The position numbers were made by a program, and so were the translations under genes. A DNA stretch of 64,000 nt, from assembly GCF_000949135.2 (NCBI RefSeq), contig NZ_JTAN02000019.1:434001-498000 (forward strand), in the 5' to 3' direction. This DNA is from Burkholderia sp. USMB20. Its GTDB lineage: Bacteria; Pseudomonadota; Gammaproteobacteria; Burkholderiales; Burkholderiaceae. How positions within the stretch are numbered: the stretch's first letter is position 1; each line of letters begins with the position of its first letter. Positions 19,625-28,341 of the stretch are shown piece by piece. The notes below the pieces were generated by a model. The model did not search any database, was not told the origin of the DNA, and saw only the letters and a list, made by a program, of their open reading frames with translations.

Positions 19625-21445
19625 TCAGTGCGGACGGTTCGAGTAGTAGCTCGCGCCGTTGTGCGTGCCGACACCGTAGCCCGCCTTCACCGGCACGCCC
19701 GCGCCGAGGCCGATGCCGGCGCCGATGTCGCCGACGCCGTCCAGCATCTCGCGCGCCATCGCCGGGATCGGCACCGGCTTCGAGGTCATCTGCGGCGCCT
19801 CGCGCGGCTGCGAGAACTGCTCGATCTGCGTATCGGTGGTCGCGGTATCGGCCAGCCACAGCTCGCATGCGTTGACCAGGTCGTAATCGGTCGGGTCGAC
19901 GGTCGACTTGTGGTTCGACGAGACGTCGGGATTGGCGATCTGGTCGATGCTGAGCAGCGGGCCGGTCGCCTTGTTGACGCGATCGACGTTGTTGGCCAGC
20001 CACGCGGTGATGATCGTGCCGCAGGTCGCGAGCGTGCGATAGCGCGAGCTGGTGCGCGCGCCGCCCAGGTCGTAGGTCGCGACCTGGTCGATCACCTGCC
20101 ACATGTCCTTCGCGCCGTAGCAGCCGCGGATCTCGGGGTCCTGCAGCAGGTCGATCATGAACTTGACCTGCGACTGGATCTCGCGCGCCGCGTAATGCGC
20201 CATGCCGTAGCCGTGCAGCGACAGGTTGCCGGCGAGATCGCGGGCGGCCTTGCGCACCTGCTGGTGGTTGATCGGGTTCGGCACGCTCGCGCGCAGCAGC
20301 GAGTCGACCTCGGTCTGTCGCACGAACGACGACACCGACGACACGAAGCGGATCCACAGGTCGTTGAACTCGCGATTGCCGGCCGTGTTCGGATCGCCGC
20401 CCGGCACGCCGAGCGTGATGGCCGCGAAGTTCTTGCGCTCCTGCTCGGAGATGCGGTTCGGCGTTTCGCGCCAGTAGCGATAGAGCAGCTTGCCGGCATT
20501 GCCCGGGCCGATCGGCAGCGTGCCGTGCTGGAACTGCTCGACGATGCGGTCGACCACCTGGAACACCTTGAGTTCGTCGAACATCGCGGCGACGATCATC
20601 GGGCCCATCACGCGCACGTTGTCGGCGACGATGTTCGCGTCTTCCAGATCCTCGAGGTTCGGCAGGTCGATGCCGAGATCGGCGATCGCGTCCTCGCCGC
20701 CGATGTTCTGGACGGTGTTCAGCTCCTCGTTGATGCGGCGGCGCAGTTGCGGCTCGTCGGCCTGGATCTTGCGGGCCTGCAGGCCGCGCATCACGCGCGC
20801 GAATTCGGTGGTGACCACGCCCGGCTGCTCGCCGCCGCGGCCGTCGGGATCGCCCTCGATGCACAGCAGCGCCAGCACCCGCTGCGCGAGCCCACCGTAC
20901 GAATTGGCCTCGCCCACCGCCGCGAAGAACTGGCGGGTAAAGGCGTTCATCAGCACGTTGTCGCCGTCCGGCACGGTCTTGTCGCCGTCGACCTTCACGG
21001 GCGGCGGCGTGGCCCCGTCCACCGCGAGGATGCCCAGCACCAGCGCGACGAGCGTGATCGACACGGCCTCCGGGTCCGAGCCGTTCGCGCCATTGGCGCC
21101 ATTGGTGCCATTGGCACCGTTGGCGCCGCTCACGTCGCCCGCGTCGAACACCAGCTGGCCGTTGACCTCGGAGAGCAACGGCGGATTCACCAGTGACTTG
21201 CTGGCGAGCAGTTCGCGGGTGGCGACGAACAGCGGATCGCACACCTGCGGCACGCCGTCGGACGGCTTCGTGTCGTAGACGACCGCGAGGATGGCCTTGC
21301 ACAGCGCGAGCTGCTCCCGCTCGGCGGCGACCGGCGGCCGCTTCAGCGACTCGAGCCGGTTGACGATATCGACCAGCCCGTCGCGTGCCCGGGTCTCGAG
21401 GTCGACGAGGTCGAGGAAGCGGACTTGATTGTTGACATGAAACAT
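19625..21445 (-). CDS. Unknown 606-residue protein with collagen-like Gly-X-Asn segment
   Basis: A large protein with an N-terminal helical region (residues 1-100), a short stretch of Gly-Ala-Asn/Gly-Thr-Asn triplets (about 107-123), a hydrophobic segment (VSITLVALVLGILAVDG) that could be buried or membrane-associated, and a long helical C-terminal half. The C-terminal half includes AARDLAGNLSLHGYGMAHYA, CYGAKDMWQVIDQVATYDLG and TLATCGTIITAWLANNVDRV, which resemble the protein at 14787-15782. AAGGAG seven bases before ATG 21445 is the clearest ribosome-binding site in the operon, which suggests high expression. It could be a structural or scaffold component. No enzyme motif was seen. Confidence 0.8.
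   Translation of the reverse strand: MFHVNNQVRFLDLVDLETRARDGLVDIVNRLESLKRPPVAAEREQLALCKAILAVVYDTKPSDGVPQVCDPLFVATRELLASKSLVNPPLLSEVNGQLVFDAGDVSGANGANGTNGANGANGSDPEAVSITLVALVLGILAVDGATPPPVKVDGDKTVPDGDNVLMNAFTRQFFAAVGEANSYGGLAQRVLALLCIEGDPDGRGGEQPGVVTTEFARVMRGLQARKIQADEPQLRRRINEELNTVQNIGGEDAIADLGIDLPNLEDLEDANIVADNVRVMGPMIVAAMFDELKVFQVVDRIVEQFQHGTLPIGPGNAGKLLYRYWRETPNRISEQERKNFAAITLGVPGGDPNTAGNREFNDLWIRFVSSVSSFVRQTEVDSLLRASVPNPINHQQVRKAARDLAGNLSLHGYGMAHYAAREIQSQVKFMIDLLQDPEIRGCYGAKDMWQVIDQVATYDLGGARTSSRYRTLATCGTIITAWLANNVDRVNKATGPLLSIDQIANPDVSSNHKSTVDPTDYDLVNACELWLADTATTDTQIEQFSQPREAPQMTSKPVPIPAMAREMLDGVGDIGAGIGLGAGVPVKAGYGVGTHNGASYYSNRPH
21082..21130. repeat. Nine-base tandem repeat coding collagen-like Gly-X-Asn triplets
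   Basis: Five to six copies of a 9-base unit related to ggcgccatt (+ strand) encode Gly-Ala-Asn and Gly-Thr-Asn triplets in the minus-strand protein. The unit length preserves frame. Confidence 0.75.
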
Positions 21446-21503
21446 TTAACTTCTCCTTGAAATCCGGTCGGTTCGGGGGAGTGAGCGGAATCCCGTGCGC
21501 CAG

Positions 21504-22976
21504 TCAGCCGTCGTCGGCACGGCCGTCCTTGCCCGTGCAACCGTCGTCGCCCGCCGCTTCGTACGCGTCGATGCGGCCGGACAGCGCCTGCAGCGCCGCT
21601 GCCGCGTCGAGAATGCCGGCGCCGCAGCCGTCGGCCGCGCCGGGCGCGAACGGGCGCGCGGTGGCGACGACCAGCTCGCGTACCGTCGCGCCGTCGAGCG
21701 GATAGGCGCGGCGCTGCGCGTACGCGACGAGCAGCGCCGCGGCGCCCGCGACGAACGGCGCGGCGAAACTGGTGCCGGTCGCGAGCTGATAGGCCTCGAT
21801 CGCGCTCGTCAGCACCCGTTCGCCCGGGGCGCACAGCGCGACGTGCGGGCCGCGCGTCGAGAACGGGGTCGGCCGGCCGTCGTCGCCGACGGCGCCGACC
21901 GCGATCACCTGCGGATAGGCGGCGGGCCAGTAGCGGGTCACGGCGCCGTTGTTGCCGCTCGCGGCCACGAGAATGCAGCCGCGCGCGGCGGCATACGCGA
22001 CCGTGTCGGCGTGCGGTTTCGGGCGGTTGGCGGCGATCGTCGCGTCGTCGGTGCCGAAGCTCATGTTGATCACCTTCGCGCCGAGGTCGACCGCGAGCTT
22101 GAGCGCGCGATCGAGGTCGGCGATCGCGCCGAGCCCGATCGCATGCGCCTTGCCCGGCAGGCGGGCGGCCGCCAGCGCGCGCATCGGCAGGATGCGGCAA
22201 TCGCCGCCGAGCCCGCGCGGCATCGCCACGCCTTCGGCGGCGATGATGCCCGCGCAGCCCATGCCGTGACCGACGAAGCGGTCCTCGGGAAAATCGCCGC
22301 GATGGCCGTGACCGCTCAGCAGCTGCACGCCGGGCGACAAGTCGCCGGGCTCGAGACGCACCGTATCGGCGCCCGCGCGGAAGGCATGCGCGAATTCGGG
22401 ATGCTGGCGCGCGATGCCGCTGTCGATCAGACCGACCGTGACGCCGCTGTCGCCCGGCTCGATCGCGTGTGCGTCGGCCATGCGCACCAGCGCGCGCGCA
22501 TCCTGCGCAACCCGCGCGGCCGGCGGCACGGGCGCCAAGCGGCCGGGCGCGTCCATCGGGACCGTCGCCACGTAGTTGGGCGTCACGCTTTCCACGGTCG
22601 CGAGCTGGGCGAGCGAGTCGCACAGCGCACCGATCGGCGTGCCCGCCGGCACGCGCAGCAGCAGCGTGCGGGCCATGCCGGTCGTCTGTTCGATCGCGTC
22701 GTAGCCGAGGTGCGCATGCCCGGGCACCCAGCGCCCGGCCGCCGCGCTGAACGGGCGCACCGCGAGAAAGCGGCCGGCGAACGCAACCACGATGCGGTCG
22801 ACCGGGCCGCCGTCGATGCATTGCGCGGCGGCCAGCGCGCCGCGCGTCACGTCGCGGATCGACGGCACGTGCTCGGGCGCTTCGCCGAGCGCCAGCTTGA
22901 CGAGCAGGCAGGTCGGCAGGCTGAACTGACGCTCGCCGGGCGATGCCCACGGCGTGCCGAGTGCATGGATCGTCAT
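21504..22976 (-). CDS. Subtilisin-like (S8 family) serine protease without signal peptide
   Basis: A 490-residue protease. The catalytic triad is Asp185 (VGLIDSGIA), His237 (FVGHGMGCAG) and Ser403 (GTSFAAPFVAG), with oxyanion-hole Asn342 in AASGNNGA. The 170-residue N-terminal part (LLLRVPAGTPIGAL…VESVTPNYVATVP) looks like an inhibitor-type propeptide domain, so the enzyme may be made as a zymogen. There is no secretion signal, unlike most S8 enzymes, so it is either cytoplasmic or exported by another route. ATG 22976 overlaps the stop of the upstream gene (ATGA), indicating translational coupling. The C-terminus is short and acidic. It may process or activate products of the same operon, for example the multidomain hydrolase. 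Confidence 0.92.
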   Translation of the reverse strand: MTIHALGTPWASPGERQFSLPTCLLVKLALGEAPEHVPSIRDVTRGALAAAQCIDGGPVDRIVVAFAGRFLAVRPFSAAAGRWVPGHAHLGYDAIEQTTGMARTLLLRVPAGTPIGALCDSLAQLATVESVTPNYVATVPMDAPGRLAPVPPAARVAQDARALVRMADAHAIEPGDSGVTVGLIDSGIARQHPEFAHAFRAGADTVRLEPGDLSPGVQLLSGHGHRGDFPEDRFVGHGMGCAGIIAAEGVAMPRGLGGDCRILPMRALAAARLPGKAHAIGLGAIADLDRALKLAVDLGAKVINMSFGTDDATIAANRPKPHADTVAYAAARGCILVAASGNNGAVTRYWPAAYPQVIAVGAVGDDGRPTPFSTRGPHVALCAPGERVLTSAIEAYQLATGTSFAAPFVAGAAALLVAYAQRRAYPLDGATVRELVVATARPFAPGAADGCGAGILDAAAALQALSGRIDAYEAAGDDGCTGKDGRADDG

Positions 22977-23794
22977 GGCCGCGCCTCCTCCTGGCCGGGC
23001 ACGGCGGCCAGGGTCATGGGCCTGGCCGCGGGCGCCGGCGGCGGCGCGAATGCGCTCAGGTCGAACGCCAGCGCGGCGGCATGGCGGCTCGTCGGCGAGA
23101 CGGCGAGTTCGCCGGCCCACTGGTCGCGGCCCGGTGCGAGCAGCAGCTCGTCGTCCGCCGATTGCAGCACCGCGACCGGGCGATTGCCGATCCGCACCAG
23201 CGGCGCGTGCGTGCCGTTGACGAGATTGCGCCCGATCACGCGCAGCAGCGGCGCCGCATCGGGCTGCGCGTCGGTGGCGGGCGCCACCGGTTCGATCCGC
23301 TCGACGCTCGGCGCAGACGCCCGGTCGAGCGCCCGGCGCAGCCGGTCCACGGACAGGTTGGTGACGCGGCCGATCGCATGCACCATGTCGCGCTGCTCGG
23401 CCTGCCGAAATTGCCGGACCGTGCGCACGCCGGCCCATTCCAGCCGCTTGCGGTCCTCGGCCGAGAGCTCGTCGCCCAGCGCGTCGAGCGGCTGGTCCTT
23501 GCTGTCCTCGGACAGCGCGATCGCGTTCTCCTCGATCGCCGGCCGCGTGATGGTCGTGAAGACGAGATGGAACGTGCTGCTGTCGGTGTCGCCCGGGCCG
23601 GCGGGACGAATCCACACCTCGCTTTCGACGAATTCGACATGGGCGCGCAGATCGAGGTTGACGTCCTTGATCGCGAAGGTCAGCGGCAGGTTGAGGTTGC
23701 GCGCCTTGATCGCCATCGCCGCCTGCGCGTTGTCGAGCTGGCTCTGCACGGCCTGGATGAAATCCTCGAGGCGCAGGCTGGCGTTGCTGTTCAT
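22973..23794 (-). CDS. Unknown protein with trypco2-like N-terminal domain and Ig-like C-terminal segment
   Basis: A 273-residue protein. Residues 1-80 (LRLEDFIQAVQSQLDNAQ, then PLTFAIKDVNLDLRAHVEF, STFHLVFTTITRP) have a helix-then-strand pattern like the trypsin-co-occurring domain 2 found beside peptidase genes. Residues 100-150 (LSAEDRKRLEWAGVRTVRQF, DMVHAIGRVTNLSVDRLRRA) look like paired helix-hairpin-helix units. Residues about 180-245 (LLRVIGRNLVNG, APLVRIGNRPVAVL) resemble an IPT/TIG-type Ig fold. It overlaps both neighbours by ATGA junctions, placing it tightly between paralogue 1 and the S8 protease. The domain labels are by-eye resemblance only. Confidence 0.78.
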   Translation of the reverse strand: MNSNASLRLEDFIQAVQSQLDNAQAAMAIKARNLNLPLTFAIKDVNLDLRAHVEFVESEVWIRPAGPGDTDSSTFHLVFTTITRPAIEENAIALSEDSKDQPLDALGDELSAEDRKRLEWAGVRTVRQFRQAEQRDMVHAIGRVTNLSVDRLRRALDRASAPSVERIEPVAPATDAQPDAAPLLRVIGRNLVNGTHAPLVRIGNRPVAVLQSADDELLLAPGRDQWAGELAVSPTSRHAAALAFDLSAFAPPPAPAARPMTLAAVPGQEEARP

Positions 23795-25224
23795 CGCACC
23801 GCTCCGTCGACCGGCACGGCTTCGAGGACGATCGCGAGCCGCGCCGGCTCCGCATCGAAGGCCGTGCGGGTCAGGAACTGCGGCAGGTCGCCGACCAGCT
23901 CGATGCCGTCGGCGCCCCATGCAATGCGCAGGTCGAGCGGCAGTTCCATCGCCATCGAGCGCACCCGCAGCCCTTGCGCCGCGCCCGCGGCCAGCTGTCC
24001 GGCAACGTCGGCGAACGCGCCCAGCGTCTCGCCCAGCGGCCGCGGCGCGATCATGTGGGTTCTCTCTGCGGATGCGGGTGCGGGTGCCGCCGGCGCCGAT
24101 GAAGCCGATGAAGCCGATGAGGCCGACGCGGCCGACGGGGCGGCGGACGCGGCCGGCACGCGCGGCACGGCGGCGGCGCCTGCGTCGCGCGGCGGAACGG
24201 GCACCGCCACCGGCGCGCGGCTGGGCGGCCGGCGGCGCGATCCGCGCGCCGGCCGGCTGTGCCGCTCCAGCAGATTGCGCGACGCCTCGTCGACGAAACG
24301 GTCGAGCGGCGGCAGCGTCTCCGATGCGAAATTGATGCTCACCTTTCCGGTCAGCGTCGCCTTGAGATCGGTGTCGGTTTGCGCATTGACCGCAACGGTC
24401 GAGACCGTGGTGACGACATCGCCCGACGTTCCCCGTCCGCCCCAGGTCGTCTGCCCCGACGACGGGTCGTTCGACGTCGCATACTGCACGGCGGCGCGGT
24501 CGCGCGCCTTGGCCTGGAAATTGAGGCTCGCCGCGATCGTCCCGTCCTTGACCACGACCCGCTGCATGCCCAGCAGCACCATCGTCGACAGCGTCGACAA
24601 CCGGTGCTGCGCGACGCGCTCGCGGGCGCGGGGCAGCACCACCGATTCGAGCGTCTGGGTATCGAACGCGCCGTCGGCCGCGCCGAAATCGGCGAGCCAC
24701 GCGGGCGCGGGGGCCGCGTCGTCGTCGCCGGGCCGGACGACCGGCGCGAGGCGGTAATCGCCGCCGTCCTGCGTCAGCGTCACGTCGTGCGGATACTGCT
24801 CGACCAGCCACGCGCGCGCCTGCCCGTCGGTCACGTTCTCCTGCGTGAACTGGTCCAGCGGCTTGGCCACCGCGCCGACCAGGTCGGCGAAACTCTCGAC
24901 CTGCTTGATCGAGCTGTCGACGATCGCGTCGTAGGTGCCATGCACGAGGCTCGCGACGAAGGTCGGAAAGTCGATCGCATCGGCCAGCGCCGCCGCACGC
25001 CGGCCGATGGCGTCCGTCGCCTTCTCCTTCGGAGGCGCCGACCCGCCCGGGGCCGCGGGCGCCGCGCCGCCGGCCGGCATTGCTTGCGGCAATGCGCCGT
25101 CCTGCCTGCCCGGGTCGCCCGATCCGGACCCGTCGACGATCTCGCGGCCGAACGCGTCGCGAGCAAGGGCCACCGCGGGCGTGATCGCGCCGCGGGGTGG
25201 CGGAGGGGGAATGTGGCGGGCCAT
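23791..25224 (-). CDS. Unknown protein, paralogue 1 of a four-member family, with extra C-terminal domain
   Basis: A 477-residue protein. It has the family's central pair (FPTFVASLVHGTYDAIVDSS; VESFADLVGAVAKPLDQFTQ), a strand block (LSTLSTMVLLGMQRVVVKDG, then TIAASLNFQAKARD) and a weaker late block (VSINFASETLPPLDRF). After an Ala/Ser/Pro-rich linker, residues about 395-477 form an extra domain (LGETLGAFADVAGQLAAGAA, LPLDLRIAWGADGIELVG, ARLAIVLEAVPV) that resembles the N-terminal domain of the downstream protein at 22973-23794. The other three paralogues lack it. ATG 25224 follows GAGGG. The gap to the multidomain hydrolase is 18 bp. Confidence 0.82.
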   Translation of the reverse strand: MARHIPPPPPRGAITPAVALARDAFGREIVDGSGSGDPGRQDGALPQAMPAGGAAPAAPGGSAPPKEKATDAIGRRAAALADAIDFPTFVASLVHGTYDAIVDSSIKQVESFADLVGAVAKPLDQFTQENVTDGQARAWLVEQYPHDVTLTQDGGDYRLAPVVRPGDDDAAPAPAWLADFGAADGAFDTQTLESVVLPRARERVAQHRLSTLSTMVLLGMQRVVVKDGTIAASLNFQAKARDRAAVQYATSNDPSSGQTTWGGRGTSGDVVTTVSTVAVNAQTDTDLKATLTGKVSINFASETLPPLDRFVDEASRNLLERHSRPARGSRRRPPSRAPVAVPVPPRDAGAAAVPRVPAASAAPSAASASSASSASSAPAAPAPASAERTHMIAPRPLGETLGAFADVAGQLAAGAAQGLRVRSMAMELPLDLRIAWGADGIELVGDLPQFLTRTAFDAEPARLAIVLEAVPVDGAVR

Positions 25225-25242
25225 CGCGCGTGTCCCTCGGGG

Positions 25243-28200
25243 TCAGGCGGGTTGCAGTTCGCGCGGCGCCGGTTGCGTGCCGCTTGCCGGAAGCGGCGGC
25301 GCGCCGTCGGCGCCGTGCACGATCTGGAAGCGGCCGTCGCCGTTCAGCGTCACCTCCGTCACGCCGACCTGGTCCTCCTCGCCGGCATGCCGGAACGTAG
25401 TGGTGATGCGCAGCTTGACGCTCGCCCGTTCGGCGGTGCCGGAACCGCGGCCGATATCCGCGCGCACGAACGCGCTCCAGCCGTCGAGCATCTGGCCGTG
25501 GTCCGCGGCAATCGTCACGTCGCCGACCGCGCCGCCCTGCCACGCCCAGTCGATCGACACCGGCGCCGACGTGCGGCCGCTCGGCCCGTCGATATACGGC
25601 CAGTCGTCGAGGGTGATGCGTTGGCCGGCCATGCGCGGCTGCCCGGCGCCGCCCGCCAGCGCGTTGGCGGGCTGGACCAGCCCGGCGAGCTGCGCGAGAT
25701 CGTAGCTGCGCCCGTCGCGGCTCTCGGTGCGCCGGGTCAGGCTCACGCCGAAGCCGAACTCGCCGCCCGCTGCCGGCGGCTCGACGCCGAGCGCGTAGCC
25801 CGCGCCCGCCGCGCTGCCGCGATTGATCGTGTGGCCGAACGTGCCGCCCGAATGCATCAGCTGGATCACGCCGATGCCGGCCGCCGCCTCGTATTCCGAC
25901 ACGAAATCCTCGTAGGTCATGATGTAGCGGCTGCCGGTCGAGTGGGTCGGCGGCACGGTCCGCGCGCCGGGATGGCCCGGCGTGCCGACCACGCGGTCCA
26001 GCGGATCGGTGATCCGCACGAAATACGCGTCGCCGCTGCGATACATGCCCGTCACCACCACCGCATGGAAGAAGTTGACCGGCGCGCGCACGACTTCGGC
26101 GACCCAGATCGGCCCGTTCGCCTCCAGCAGCCGCCGAAAGCCTTCGGGCGCGAAGCACGCATTGGGTTCGACCGTGAGCGTCGACACCCCGGCGAACCCC
26201 GCCACCTCGGCCGGCGCCAGGCCATCGCGCATCTGGCGCTCGAGGCTGATGCAGCGCGCGAGCAGCGTCGGGTCGACGCTCTGGTTGTCGCGCCAGCCGA
26301 TCACCATCGACGCGGCCGTCGCCCAGCAGCCCATGTCGGTGGGCTGCGGGGTCAGTTGCACCTCGTCCCAGTTCACCGACCAGTCGTCGGCGCCCAGCGC
26401 GCGCGCGGCGCCCGAGGCGACCGACAGCGCCTGGCTCGTGCCGAAGAAGCCGCGGCTCGGGATCGGCGCCTTCAGATGGCCGACATACGCGAGCGTTCCG
26501 GGGGCCATCGTGCCGGTCGACAGGCTGGCGAGATCGCCCGGCGGCACCCAGTGCGGCGGCACGCTGACGATCGGCCTGCCCGCGTCCTGGAACGACTGGG
26601 CGACCAGCTGCGAGCAGAAGAAGTTGTCGGTGTCGGCGCCTTCGCCGAGCTCGATGCGGCCGACGAAGCGGCGGCAGCGCTCCGCCGCGTCGCCCGACAG
26701 CAGGTCGCACGCGTGGCGGTCGATCAGGTAGCTGCCGCAGCGGACCAGCCCGACGTAGTTGAAACCGCGATCGAGGTAGCGCGCGGCGGCATCGGCAACC
26801 TGCTGCCGCTGCGTATCGGTCAGGCCCGGCACCCGGAACGCGACCGCGAGGCGCGCGTCGGCCAGCGCGTCCGCGAGCGGGCGCAACTGGACCCCGCCGG
26901 GAATCGCCTCGATCACCTGCCCGCCCTGGCCGACATAGAGCATCGCGTGGCTGACCTCCGCACCCGAGCCGGCACGAATGACGCCGGAGCCCGGATTGCC
27001 GGTGGTGCTGAGAATGATGTCGCCGATCTCCAGCGCGTCGGTGCCGATCGACAGGCCGCCGACGCCGGGATCGAGCGGAATGTCGTCGCCGAGGCCGCGC
27101 GCGGCGAGCCCCAGCGCCTGGCCGGCCGCCTGCGGCTGGCAGGTGCGGCTGGTGACCAGCCGCATGAAGTAGTCCCAGTCCCAATTGCCGTCGGGGCACG
27201 CGGTATGGCCGGTCGAGGTGTCGGCCTCGCGATGGCCCATGATCGTCGTGCGATTGATCGGCAGCTGATACTTGTCGCACAGCGACGCGACCAGCGCCGC
27301 CGAGGTTTCGTACTGGAGCTGGGTCGGCGCCAGCGCATCGAAATGCTGGACGGTGCCATTGCGACGCGGGTAGTCGGCGCCGCCGCGCTTCACCGCGATG
27401 TGTTCGATGCCGATGCTGCGCTGGTTCGAGCCCTTGCAGTGCCACGCCGTGTCGGCCTCGGAGACGAACTGGACGACTTCGCCCTCCTGCCCGACCAGGT
27501 AATGCGAACTCACCTTCGACGACGCATTGGTGAAGGTATTCACCACCTGCTGGACGGTGGGGACGTCGGCGATGTGGATGATGATGCGGTCGATCGTCTT
27601 GCTGCCGCGCCCCTCGTCGAAATTCGGGCTGGCGGCCGTGCGCGTGACGAGACTGTTCTCGCGCGCGCCCAGCGCCAGCGCGCTGGCCGTCGCGGACGGC
27701 TCGGCGGCCGCATCGTCGTCGCTGTACGGCGGCGTATCGATGCCGTAGGCCTCCGGGTCGGCGCTCAGGCCGCGCGCCCACGCAAGCGACGACGACGACG
27801 AGGTGGCGATCGTGCCCGCCGCGGCGCGCGAGACGCCGACGAAGACGCTCACCGGGCTGCCGACGCTGACGCCGGCCGACAGCGTGACGCCGACGAATTC
27901 ACCGCGGGCGTTGAACAGCGCCGAGATGCCGCCGGCCGGGGCTTCGCCGACCATCACGCCGACCGTCGTGCCGGTGCCCGCGAAATCGTCGATATGGCCG
28001 CGCAGCAGGCTGATCTGGCCGGTGAGGCTCGCCGACACGATGTAGCCGAAGTCGAGCTCGCCCGACACGAAGACGCCGATGTCGTCGCCATTGGCGTCGA
28101 AGATGAGGCCGACCGCGCCCGCGCCCCCGGATTCCAGCCCGGCGCCCGCACCCGCGCCGATCGAGACCGACAGGCCGTTGCGCATCGCGACCGGCAGCAG

Positions 28201-28341
28201 CAGCATCAGCGACGCGGTGGCCGGATTCGCGCTCAGAATCGCGCGCAGCGCGGCCCGCTCGACGGTCGAGAGCTTGCGCGGCCGCGGCCAGGTGAAGCCG
28301 CGGCGTTCGCCCGCGAGGCGGAACCCGGCATCGTCGCTCAT
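25243..28341 (-). CDS. Three-domain hydrolase: PGRP-type amidase + NlpC/P60-like + papain-like peptidase
   Basis: A 1,032-residue protein. Residues 1-180 are Gly-rich and strand-like, without family. Residues 245-400 form an Amidase_2/PGRP domain, which cleaves the MurNAc-L-Ala bond of peptidoglycan: zinc ligands His256 (IIIHIAD), His370 (MGHREA) and Cys382 (TACPDG), with Trp300-His301 (AWHC) nearby. Residues 430-605 match a YiiX-type permuted NlpC/P60 domain, with His465 (VSHAMLYVG) and Cys576 (FFCSQLV). Residues 660-785 match papain-like (C70/C39-type) peptidases, with Cys672 (DMGCWATAASM), His759 (FFHAVVVTG) and Asp779 (RITDPLD). The C-terminal 200 residues are of unknown fold. There is no signal peptide. 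ATG 28341 overlaps the upstream stop (ATGA). The protein resembles a delivered lytic effector or a polymorphic toxin in build, but no delivery module was recognised in it. Confidence 0.9.
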   Translation of the reverse strand: MSDDAGFRLAGERRGFTWPRPRKLSTVERAALRAILSANPATASLMLLLPVAMRNGLSVSIGAGAGAGLESGGAGAVGLIFDANGDDIGVFVSGELDFGYIVSASLTGQISLLRGHIDDFAGTGTTVGVMVGEAPAGGISALFNARGEFVGVTLSAGVSVGSPVSVFVGVSRAAAGTIATSSSSSLAWARGLSADPEAYGIDTPPYSDDDAAAEPSATASALALGARENSLVTRTAASPNFDEGRGSKTIDRIIIHIADVPTVQQVVNTFTNASSKVSSHYLVGQEGEVVQFVSEADTAWHCKGSNQRSIGIEHIAVKRGGADYPRRNGTVQHFDALAPTQLQYETSAALVASLCDKYQLPINRTTIMGHREADTSTGHTACPDGNWDWDYFMRLVTSRTCQPQAAGQALGLAARGLGDDIPLDPGVGGLSIGTDALEIGDIILSTTGNPGSGVIRAGSGAEVSHAMLYVGQGGQVIEAIPGGVQLRPLADALADARLAVAFRVPGLTDTQRQQVADAAARYLDRGFNYVGLVRCGSYLIDRHACDLLSGDAAERCRRFVGRIELGEGADTDNFFCSQLVAQSFQDAGRPIVSVPPHWVPPGDLASLSTGTMAPGTLAYVGHLKAPIPSRGFFGTSQALSVASGAARALGADDWSVNWDEVQLTPQPTDMGCWATAASMVIGWRDNQSVDPTLLARCISLERQMRDGLAPAEVAGFAGVSTLTVEPNACFAPEGFRRLLEANGPIWVAEVVRAPVNFFHAVVVTGMYRSGDAYFVRITDPLDRVVGTPGHPGARTVPPTHSTGSRYIMTYEDFVSEYEAAAGIGVIQLMHSGGTFGHTINRGSAAGAGYALGVEPPAAGGEFGFGVSLTRRTESRDGRSYDLAQLAGLVQPANALAGGAGQPRMAGQRITLDDWPYIDGPSGRTSAPVSIDWAWQGGAVGDVTIAADHGQMLDGWSAFVRADIGRGSGTAERASVKLRITTTFRHAGEEDQVGVTEVTLNGDGRFQIVHGADGAPPLPASGTQPAPRELQPA

